DNA from: Deltaproteobacteria bacterium
GTDB lineage: Bacteria; UBA10199; JADGCS01
NCBI GenBank assembly: GCA_015228875.1
Contig: JADGCS010000020.1
Coordinates: forward strand, 1-49,145
DNA length: 49,145 nt
Direction: 5' to 3'
The number at the start of each line of letters is the position of its first letter. Positions within the stretch are counted from its first letter, which is position 1. Below, piece by piece: positions 1-7,786 of the stretch. The notes under the pieces are model-generated. The model did not search any database. It saw nothing but the letters and a program-made list of their open reading frames with translations, and was not told the origin of the DNA. The translations under genes and the position numbers were made by a program.

Positions 1-492
1 ACATTTATCGAAAACGCGAGGATTAAGGCCGTCAGTCTTAAAAATTATCTTCTCAATAAACAGCCATCGGGTGTGGCAATGGATGAGACATACATTGTTG
101 CAGACGATTCGGGGCTTGAGTGCGAAGATCTTGACGGGCAGCCCGGTGTTCAATCGGCACGGTTTGCGGGTGAACACGCCACCGACGCAGAAAACAACGC
201 CAAACTTGTTTCGATGTTTGCTGTGACCACACACCTCACGCGTGCGGCACAGTATGTCTGTGCGCTGGTCCTGCTGTTTCCAGACGGCAGTTCAAAGGAA
301 ATCATTGAAACCTGTCAGGGCTTTATTACGTTATCTCCCCAAGGGGATGGGGGGTTTGGTTATGATCCCCATTTTTATCTCGATCGCTACAACAAGACCA
401 TGGCCGAACTCCCCCTTGACGAAAAAAACAAAATTTCCCACAGAGGCAAGGCGATCAGAAAACTTGTCAGAATCCTGCAGGATGAGGTATAA
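1..492 (+). CDS. rdgB: RdgB/HAM1 non-canonical purine NTP pyrophosphatase (5' partial)
   Basis: Hydrolyses dITP, XTP and other non-canonical purine NTPs to monophosphates in the cytosol, keeping them out of DNA and RNA. The reading frame is open from base 1 and begins TFIENARIKA, the family's N-terminal Glu/Asn/Lys motif, so the true start lies outside the window. An internal ATG at 79 is not the start. The hallmark ADDSGLE motif follows, then PGVQSARFAG and, near the end, GGFGYDPHF and ISHRGKA, all in the order expected for ITPase/RdgB. About 163 residues are visible; the family is about 195-205, so only about 30 residues are missing. The stop lies 6 nt before the next ORF on the same strand. 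Confidence 0.93.
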   Translation, partial: TFIENARIKAVSLKNYLLNKQPSGVAMDETYIVADDSGLECEDLDGQPGVQSARFAGEHATDAENNAKLVSMFAVTTHLTRAAQYVCALVLLFPDGSSKEIIETCQGFITLSPQGDGGFGYDPHFYLDRYNKTMAELPLDEKNKISHRGKAIRKLVRILQDEV

Positions 493-498
493 GGCGGT

Positions 499-1002
499 AT
501 GAAAATAAAATTTATGGATAGAAATTTCAAAGTCGACAGAGCGCGGGTGCATTCCTCGCATGGCGGGGAAACTCAACCGCGTCCCCCAAGGGGATTTTCT
601 TCGGGGCATCAAAGTCAAGTTAGTAACTTGTTGATCACGGTATTTTTTTTAATCAGTTGCACATTTAGTTTGGGTGTCTCTGCCGCATCCTCAGAGCAGG
701 ACCTCGAAACCCGCCACCTCAAAAGCACATCATCAGACGCCGGCAAAAAATACGAAAAGCAGATTGCAGGGGTTTTTATGGGGAGTGCCCCCATCATGAA
801 AGACTGTCTGCCGCTGCAAAAAGACCTCTCCGCCACATTTGTTCTTTACTATGTTGTTTCAAGGGTTGGTAAGGTAGAAGAAGCCGTGTCTTTTCCCCAA
901 AACGAGACATCAAAATGCATGGAAGACTATCTGCTCAAACAAGACTTTCCCCTCCCCAATGAGGTCTTTGTGGGAAAGATTCGCATGTCTTTTCAAAAGT
1001 AG
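499..1002 (+). CDS. Small exported protein, AgmX/PglI C-terminal-like, with repeat-encoded insert
   Basis: ATG 499 follows an AAGGCGG ribosome-binding site. Four residues (MKIK) are followed by 39 codons read through dispersed element B (511-627), and then by a strongly hydrophobic stretch, LLITVFFLISCTFSLGVSA. Removing the insert gives an ordinary signal peptide, MKIK+LLITVFFL. The mature part (about 100 residues) has two Cys (KDCLPL and TSKCMED) about 45 residues apart and a closing block, FPLPNEVFVGKIRMSF. It resembles the AgmX/PglI-type C-terminal beta domain of deltaproteobacteria (weak family recognition). Translation could instead start at TTG 628 or 631 just after the repeat. Its TAG stop overlaps the first bases of element A. 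Confidence 0.6.
   Translation: MKIKFMDRNFKVDRARVHSSHGGETQPRPPRGFSSGHQSQVSNLLITVFFLISCTFSLGVSAASSEQDLETRHLKSTSSDAGKKYEKQIAGVFMGSAPIMKDCLPLQKDLSATFVLYYVVSRVGKVEEAVSFPQNETSKCMEDYLLKQDFPLPNEVFVGKIRMSFQK
511..630 (+). repeat. Dispersed element B, copy 1 (inside a CDS)
   Basis: Standalone B module. It carries the core GAAATTTCAAAGTCGAC, the GCGCGGGTGCATTCCTCGC block and the terminal palindrome CAAGTTAGTAACTTG. A variant insert near 580-608 (CCCCAAGGGGATTTTCTTCG) is shared with the copy at 20641. Bases 511-627 are a multiple of three and lie in frame within the gene starting at 499. Other copies end at 6437, 10942, 15079 and 20766, and one lies inverted at 45270-45360. Confidence 0.9.
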
Positions 1003-1165
1003 AACCTTGGAAGGTTTTTTCTACGCGCCGGGGTCTGGCGCGTAGCGCCGGACATGAAATCATTCATGTCCGATCGCAATGCACCCCGCGTAGTATCTGG
1101 CGCACAGCGCCAAACATGAAACCCTTCATGTTTGATCGCAATGCACTCCGCTTTATGCGGGTTAA
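1001..1165 (+). repeat. Dispersed element A, copy 1 (tandem-unit variant)
   Basis: Begins with a terminator-like hairpin, AACCTTGGAAGGTT, followed by Ts. It then has two tandem units of about 60 bp, each holding a TGGCGC/GCGCCA palindrome, an ACATGAAA/TTCATGT palindrome and GATCGCAATGCA. It closes with CCGCTTTATGCGGGTTA. It fills the whole gap between two convergent genes (stops at 1002 and 1175), so it could serve as a bidirectional terminator. Other copies: 6239, 10724, 31963 and 32983 (degenerate). Confidence 0.9.
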
Positions 1166-1174
1166 GGTTTGGGA

Positions 1175-2629
1175 TCAATTTTGATAACTGTGTTGACCTT
1201 CGTTGCCGCCGCCGTCGGGGTCTGCGAAGCTGCCGTCTCCCGGCCCGTCAATTTTAATGGCTCCAAATTGTTCTGACGTGTCAAGATCTGGCTCTCGTGT
1301 GGTGGTGAGCCACAACCCCCTTAACAAAGAGGCATCAAATGATTCTGCGGGCGGCGCGTCTGTTACAGAACCGCTGAGGCGGCGATTAATAACAGACTTG
1401 AAGACAAAGTCTGCCAGTTGTTTGAGGGATATGCTTTTATGCGGTGAGAAAACAAGGAGGTCCCTTGTGAAGATTTTAAATTCTGTTTGAAGCCCCAGAG
1501 TTTCAAATACAGGGGCCAGGGCCAGGACCTCTATCGCGTTAAGCCGTGCGGGAGCAGACTTTATAAAATCGGCGAGGTGATAAAGCGCGTTTTGCAGAGA
1601 GATGACATGCGCGTCAGGGTCAACGCGGGGATCCACACGGTTGTCAAGGGTTACCTGTTGATTCACACGGTTGTCAAGGGTGACCTGTTGATTCACACGG
1701 GTGTCAAGGGTGACCTGTTGAAACGGGGGTGAGTCTGTGACCGTTGTGTTGGTTGTGTCTAAACGGAGGGGCTGTGTGTTTGCAAGCAAAACCGCGTTAT
1801 GTGCAATGGCTGCCAGCAGGGACGGGAGCGAGCTGGCATTGATGGGCGGCGCCTGATGAACAGGAACTGGTTGCGCCATGGCTAATGGGGCCGCATCGGG
1901 CCGATCCGGACCTGCAGGGTTGATGAGGGTGAAGACCTGTGGTTCCCGTGATGACGCGGGAGGTGACGGCACATGCTCTGTTGGTGCTGGTTGCAGGCCC
2001 GTCTCTTTATTTAAGGGACGCGTGTGAGCTGTGGTATTTGGCCCTACCGTTGTGACAGGATGCGAGGCAGAAACCTTTGTGCCTGGTGTTGACAGGTTGA
2101 CCGCGCTTTTTGTTGCAAAGGGTAAACCGGGTGCTGGTAATTTGGGGTTGTGCGCACGGGTGAGTATTCGGGTGGACTTGAGAGCACTCACGGGGATGCC
2201 ACTTTGTCTGGTGTGGGATGAAACCCGCAACATGTGTTCGACGGTCCTGTCGAGCAGAGTCCTTGCTGTGGTGGACGGTGTCCTGCTGACTGCGGTTGCA
2301 GTTGTTGACACACCCAGGGCAAGTCTCAGTTTGTTGTTTAGTGTTGCGTGTGTGCTGCCCAGGGGTGTTTGTGGTAATGCGCGGGCCACACGGGCTACTG
2401 TTTGCGGTCCTGCCATGACAAAGTGCGCCCCGTGATCAATGAGGGGCACCGTGTGTTGAACAGGTACAGTGCGATAAGAACTGCCAGCAAACTCGGGGGT
2501 TGCGGGCAGGGCCATGCGGAGGGCGCCTAACTGGGCCACACCCTCAACGGGCGTTGTCCACCAAGGTGTTGCAAAGTTTGCAAGGTATGGGTGGGTCATT
2601 TGATGGGTTATCGTCGCGGTATACGGCAT
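1175..2629 (-). CDS. Unknown Thr/Pro/Ala-rich 484-residue protein
   Basis: No family recognised. ATG 2629 is preceded by AGGGG at a suitable distance. There is no signal peptide or obvious membrane helix. Residues 1-290 are low complexity (Thr, Ala, Pro, Val rich). Residues about 300-335 contain three 10-residue repeats of the type RVNQQVTLDN, encoded by 30-bp DNA repeats. The C-terminal 110 residues look like a compact alpha-helical region (ALYHLADFIKSAPARLNAI) ending in a Gly/Asp-rich tail. The gene runs convergently to the small exported protein and stops 10 nt from element A. The bias towards disordered residues suggests a linker or scaffold protein, but this is a guess. Confidence 0.6.
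   Translation of the reverse strand: MPYTATITHQMTHPYLANFATPWWTTPVEGVAQLGALRMALPATPEFAGSSYRTVPVQHTVPLIDHGAHFVMAGPQTVARVARALPQTPLGSTHATLNNKLRLALGVSTTATAVSRTPSTTARTLLDRTVEHMLRVSSHTRQSGIPVSALKSTRILTRAHNPKLPAPGLPFATKSAVNLSTPGTKVSASHPVTTVGPNTTAHTRPLNKETGLQPAPTEHVPSPPASSREPQVFTLINPAGPDRPDAAPLAMAQPVPVHQAPPINASSLPSLLAAIAHNAVLLANTQPLRLDTTNTTVTDSPPFQQVTLDTRVNQQVTLDNRVNQQVTLDNRVDPRVDPDAHVISLQNALYHLADFIKSAPARLNAIEVLALAPVFETLGLQTEFKIFTRDLLVFSPHKSISLKQLADFVFKSVINRRLSGSVTDAPPAESFDASLLRGLWLTTTREPDLDTSEQFGAIKIDGPGDGSFADPDGGGNEGQHSYQN
1632..1721. repeat. 30-bp tandem repeat, three units, within CDS
   Basis: Three nearly identical 30-bp units (around TTGTCAAGGGTGACCTGTTG on the plus strand) encode VTLDNRVNQQ-type repeats in the 484-residue protein. 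The length is a multiple of three, so copy-number change would keep the frame. Confidence 0.9.
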
Positions 2630-2893
2630 ACAAACCCCTTGTTCTTCAAGTTACAAACCGGGTCAAAAAGGCGCGGGCACAGGCACCACGCATACCACAG
2701 AGGATAATTGAGGAGCGCCTTAAAAGGCAATTTTTTTTTTCGCGTCCCTGGCAAAGGTAACTTACTTGTATTATTTGTTTTTTCGAGTTATCTCCCTAAA
2801 CCATCGCTCTGTTTATAAAAGATTGCAAAACCAGCATAAAAAAAACTCAGCGTTGTAACGCGCTATGTTATTGACCCCCGGGGCCTTCGAGCG

Positions 2894-2976
2894 TACTGGT
2901 CTTAGCCCATCTATGGCGTTGGCATCGGCCGTTTGGGCGTGAGAGTTGCTACAAAAGACCAGTATTTCTTTTTTTT
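2894..2976 (+). ncRNA. Candidate structured RNA / terminator in a 440-bp gene-free gap
   Basis: The gap 2630-3070 between divergent genes holds a 10-bp stem (TACTGGTCTT at 2894-2903, AAGACCAGTA at 2955-2964). It encloses a GCCCA/TGGGC-type inner stem and is followed directly by a U-rich tract (2965-2976), as in a Rho-independent terminator on the plus strand. A second terminator-like hairpin, GCCTTAAAAGGC plus ten Ts, lies at 2717-2741. No plus-strand protein gene ends upstream, so a small RNA ending at 2976 is possible. It matches no RNA family I can recognise (no SRP GGAAGCA motif, no clear 6S shape). The strand is uncertain because the structure is palindromic. Confidence 0.3.
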
Positions 2977-3070
2977 ATTGACGGACATGTTTAAAGGGGA
3001 CGACTGCATATCTCTGATTTGAAATTTAACCATGATTGTTGTTAATAAAAGGGGCATTACAAAAATTAAA

Positions 3071-3538
3071 ATGGCAACAAAAAATATGATAAAAACGTTA
3101 CGTTCAAGGGGGCAGGTATTCAAAGTTTATACGGCGCTGATGGCCGTGCTTCTTATCACATCGGGCTGTGCAGGTACGACACATCAAAAGGTGGTGAGTG
3201 TCAACAAACAGCGACCAGAAACCATTCAAAAATATGAGCGCCCAGAGCAGATCCAAGCAAGCGACGCATCTCCATCAGGATCTCTTGTTTCCGAAGGGAT
3301 CATAATGCTCAAAGAGAGCAGACACTCAGAGGCGGAGTGGCGGTTTGAAGAGGCTGTTAATCTCGATCCCGATTACGGGCCGGCCTATTACTGGCTTGCA
3401 AGGGCAAAATTTAGGCTCGAAGAGATTAAAAACGCCTTAAGTCTTCTGGAAAAGGCCGAGGCCTTGCTCAATAAATCCGAGGTCTGGATGGACAGGATTT
3501 ACAAGTTCAGGTCATTTCTGCTTGCAAAATTAGAATGA
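3071..3538 (+). CDS. TPR lipoprotein
   Basis: The N-terminus has a basic segment, a hydrophobic stretch (VYTALMAVLLITSGC) and a lipobox, ITSGC, so it should be lipidated and anchored to a membrane. The mature part carries about two TPR units (SEGIIMLKESRHSEAEWRFE and DYGPAYYWLARAKFRLEEI), a helical protein-interaction fold. The start is uncertain: in-frame ATGs at 3032, 3071 and 3086 all lack a clear ribosome-binding site, and 3071 or 3086 gives the most normal lipoprotein signal. It lies upstream of groES but is separated by a 384-bp region with its own promoter, so it is probably not co-transcribed. Confidence 0.75.
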   Translation: MATKNMIKTLRSRGQVFKVYTALMAVLLITSGCAGTTHQKVVSVNKQRPETIQKYERPEQIQASDASPSGSLVSEGIIMLKESRHSEAEWRFEEAVNLDPDYGPAYYWLARAKFRLEEIKNALSLLEKAEALLNKSEVWMDRIYKFRSFLLAKLE

Positions 3539-3643
3539 TATCTACCGCGGCACACCAAGCCAGTAGCGCCTTTGAGGGCTATCCACTTGTAATCCTGCGT
3601 AAATTCAGACTGATATTTCCACAAGAAAAAAAAAGGCCCCCTA

Positions 3644-3671
3644 TTGACAATGTTTGGTTCGGGTCTATATT
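3644..3671 (+). promoter_or_regulatory. Sigma70-type promoter upstream of groES
   Basis: TTGACA (3644-3649), a 16-bp spacer, then TATATT (3666-3671). This is the best promoter match in the gap 3539-3922 before groES. It leaves a leader of about 245 nt. No CIRCE inverted repeat (TTAGCACTC-N9-GAGTGCTAA) or clear sigma32 signature was seen. Confidence 0.6.
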
Positions 3672-3922
3672 GCAGTCCGATCTGTAAGGCCCGGTAAAAT
3701 ATGTTTTTATGGGGCCGGATAAGGTTTTTTATCCTTGTATCGCGTTGGGCCGTTGGGCCTGGGTATGAGGGTAACATTTTGAACCTGGGCAGGATTTTTC
3801 TACCGGAGGCATCAATCAAGTCTCCGGATAAGGTGTGCTGCTTTGTACGGATGACGGATGATTATCAACCTCGGAGATACACTTCGAGCCGTAAACAACT
3901 TAACAATTATCAGGAGGTTTTA

Positions 3923-4225
3923 ATGTCAAAGAAACTCAACATCAGACCTTTACATGACCGTATTATTGTAAAGAGGCTGGAAGAAGAAGAAAAAACAAAA
4001 GGCGGGATCATTATCCCTGATTCTGCAAAAGAAAAGCCGCAAGAGGCCAAGGTGCTGGCTGTCGGAAACGGCAAGGTTTTAGAAGATGGCAAGGTTATGC
4101 CATTGGATGTCAAGGTTGGCGATAAGGTTTTATTCTCAAAGTACTCAGGTACCGAAATAAAACTGGCAGGCGAAGAATATCTCATCTTAAAAGAGGACGA
4201 TGTTCAAGCTATTGTCGAGGCGTAA
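3923..4225 (+). CDS. groES: Co-chaperonin GroES
   Basis: Forms the heptameric lid on GroEL and helps ATP-driven protein folding in the cytosol. The product is 100 residues, close to the usual 95-100. It begins [18 protein letters not shown] and has the mobile-loop region [29 protein letters not shown], and [20 protein letters not shown] near the end. The start at 3923 follows a perfect AGGAGG (3912-3917); the open frame extends further upstream but without a start signal. groEL follows after 180 nt, longer than usual for this operon. Confidence 0.97.
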   Translation: MSKKLNIRPLHDRIIVKRLEEEEKTKGGIIIPDSAKEKPQEAKVLAVGNGKVLEDGKVMPLDVKVGDKVLFSKYSGTEIKLAGEEYLILKEDDVQAIVEA

Positions 4226-4402
4226 TTTAATTACAGGGAATTCAAAACCTGATTCTGATACAGGGCCTTGTTATGACGGCGGCAACGAGGTCGGCATCAC
4301 AAAGGGTCCGTAAAAAAAACAGAGTCAGTCTTTGGTCCCGAAAAATATTGATGGGTTGTGTCGATCGTCTCGACTAAAGTCATCGATAGTTAACGGAGAT
4401 AA

Positions 4403-6061
<1,659 letters not shown>

Positions 6062-6099
6062 TTCATCTGCCTTGTCTCCAAAATTAAGAATATTTACAT

Positions 6100-6138
6100 A
6101 AAACCCCGCGGGGACAAATTCCCCGCGGGGTTTTTTTT
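6100..6138 (+). terminator. Rho-independent terminator of groESL
   Basis: AAAACCCCGCGGGG, a 7-nt loop, then CCCCGCGGGG and eight Ts, starting 39 nt after the groEL stop. Confidence 0.93.
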
Positions 6139-6238
6139 GTTTCTCCTGGCACCGCCGTTTTTTTGGGTGATAAATGAGAGTTGAGAAAGTCTGCTCATCT
6201 TGCTAGTGTCATTGCGGCATCCCAAAACTTTAATGTAT

Positions 6239-6437
6239 AGAACCTAAGTAGGTTTTCTCGACGCGCCGGGGTCTGGCGCATAGCGCCGGACATGAAATCA
6301 TTCATGTCCGATCGCAATGTACCCCGCGTAGGATTTTCCGCTTTATGCGGGTTATGAATTTCAAAGTCGACAGAGCGCGGGTTCATTCCTCGCAAAATGA
6401 AGGAATTCAACCGCGTTAAAGTCAAGTTAGTAACTTG
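6239..6437 (+). repeat. Dispersed element A+B, copy 2
   Basis: The A module (start AGAACCTAAGTAGGTTTTC, single internal unit) is joined to the B module (GAATTTCAAAGTCGACAG to the palindrome CAAGTTAGTAACTTG). It fills most of the gap between the groEL terminator and the VKOR gene and ends 57 nt before the ATG at 6495. Confidence 0.9.
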
Positions 6438-6494
6438 CAGACGACGGCGGTTTTACGGAGCGTCTGTACAGGGTGCGGACGCAGGCAAAAAAAA

Positions 6495-7076
6495 ATGACA
6501 GGGTTGCAAAAAGAAAAAAAATGGTTCCTTGCGATAGTCGTAACTGCGGCATTGGGTATTGCAGTCTGTATTTACCTGACGCACATCCATTTTAAGGTGC
6601 ACACAGGCGATGATGCTTATTCGAGCATCTGTAACATCAATGCAGAGTACAACTGCGATGCGGTTGCGGCGAGTGAGTGGTCCATTTTTTTTGGCATACC
6701 GGTTTCACTCTGGGGACTGCTGTTTTATCTTGGTTGTCTTGGATTTAGCCTTGTTAAACTGCTTACAAAAAAGCTGCAAAACCTCTCTGTGTATCTCTGC
6801 TGGGGCGGGGGGTGCGCTGTTGGTTTTTCTGTTTGTCTGGCATACATTTCCAAGGTGATGCTTGACACATGGTGCCTGTTCTGCATGGCAAGCTGGCTCT
6901 TGACACTTCTTGTTTTTGTATTCAGCATCCTTGCCTGTACCTTACCGGTTATCAAACATTTTGCAGTTTTTAAACAGGGGGCCCTGTGGGTTCTTCAAAG
7001 GCCGCTGAGGATGATTGCCGAAGTGGTCCTTGTTGCACTGTTTGTGTCCCTGGTGGGGTTTGCCTGGAGTGAGTAA
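6495..7076 (+). CDS. Vitamin K epoxide reductase (VKOR) family membrane protein, first half of an interrupted fusion
   Basis: An integral-membrane enzyme that reoxidises DsbA-type partners with quinone as electron acceptor, driving disulfide formation outside the cytosol. After a short basic N-terminus there are about five hydrophobic helices. The periplasmic-loop Cys pair is in SSICNINAEYNC, followed by a conserved Ser region (SEWSIFFGIPVSLWG), and the active-site WCLFC is near residue 130. ATG 6495 was chosen over the TTG at 6435, which is the last codon of element B. The TAA at 7074 stops the frame, yet the same frame continues as a DsbA-like domain (7077-7694), so the original protein was very probably a VKOR-thioredoxin fusion. 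Confidence 0.85.
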   Translation: MTGLQKEKKWFLAIVVTAALGIAVCIYLTHIHFKVHTGDDAYSSICNINAEYNCDAVAASEWSIFFGIPVSLWGLLFYLGCLGFSLVKLLTKKLQNLSVYLCWGGGCAVGFSVCLAYISKVMLDTWCLFCMASWLLTLLVFVFSILACTLPVIKHFAVFKQGALWVLQRPLRMIAEVVLVALFVSLVGFAWSE

Positions 7077-7694
7077 TTAAAACGCATCAAGGTTGAGAGG
7101 GACAATGCCCCCAAATTCGAAAAATTAAAAAAACAAATAGAGACCGCGGGTCATTATTATGGGAGTGATGCCCCCATCCTCACGATCACTGAATTTTCAG
7201 ACTATCAGTGCCCGCATTGCAGTGTGCTTCACAGCCAGTTAAGAAAACTGGTCGGCGAGACCCACGGCCTCAAGGTGATGCACAAGGACTATCCCATGGA
7301 TCACCAGTGTAATCCTGCACTCAAGAAACCCTTTCACACAGAGGCCTGCAAGACAGCTTTGTTTGTGCGCTGCGCCGGAGAGCAGGGCCGCTACTGGGAG
7401 GCCGCCGACCTTGTGTTTGAAAATCAAAAACAGCTGAAAGACCCGGAGATTTACAACACGATGATCCTTGCCCTCACGCTGGAGAGCAAGGCTCTTCATC
7501 ACTGCATGAATGAGGACGCTGTGATCAAGGAGGCCCTGATGACCGACATCAAAGAGGCTCTGACACATCGGTTTAGAGGGACACCTGTGATCATCTTTGA
7601 GGGGACGGAGCAGCTTGTGTCAAACTGGGCGGGCGGGCGTTTGGGGCAGGTTGTCAGGGATTACATCAGAAAAAAACGATACCAGAGTAAGTAG
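7077..7694 (+). CDS. DsbA-like thioredoxin domain, second half of the interrupted VKOR fusion
   Basis: In the same frame as the VKOR gene, directly after its TAA. It reads a linker (LKRIKVERDNAPKFEKLKKQ), then DAPILTITEFSDYQCPHCSV with the CPHC redox motif, a helical insertion, and FRGTPVIIFEG with the cis-Pro. A GTG at 7224 would begin after the CPHC, so a protein started there would lack its active site. No ATG, GTG or TTG in frame lies between the TAA and the CPHC. The segment therefore only makes sense as the C-terminal domain of the fusion, expressed by stop readthrough, or as a broken or mis-sequenced gene. It has no signal peptide of its own, as expected for a fused domain. Confidence 0.8.
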   Translation, partial: LKRIKVERDNAPKFEKLKKQIETAGHYYGSDAPILTITEFSDYQCPHCSVLHSQLRKLVGETHGLKVMHKDYPMDHQCNPALKKPFHTEACKTALFVRCAGEQGRYWEAADLVFENQKQLKDPEIYNTMILALTLESKALHHCMNEDAVIKEALMTDIKEALTHRFRGTPVIIFEGTEQLVSNWAGGRLGQVVRDYIRKKRYQSK

Positions 7695-7738
7695 TGTCTG
7701 TCAGAAAAAAACGATATCAGAAAAAATAGCGACAGACG
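7666..7738 (+). repeat. 29-nt duplication spanning a stop codon, second copy inside a GTCTGTC inverted repeat
   Basis: The last codons and stop of the DsbA-like segment (7666-7694, starting TCAGAAAAAAACGATA) are repeated with four changes at 7701-7729. The second copy is bracketed by GTCTGTC and GACAGAC, the same ends seen on element C and on the element at 45011. Confidence 0.75.
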
Positions 7739-7786
7739 GCATATCACGATTTTAAAGACTTTCAGCACATAAAAAGGGGACAAGAC

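Noticed and set aside
3539..3922. CIRCE operator or sigma32 promoter expected before groES
   Set aside because: Neither the TTAGCACTC-N9-GAGTGCTAA repeat nor a heat-shock promoter could be found; only a sigma70-type match.
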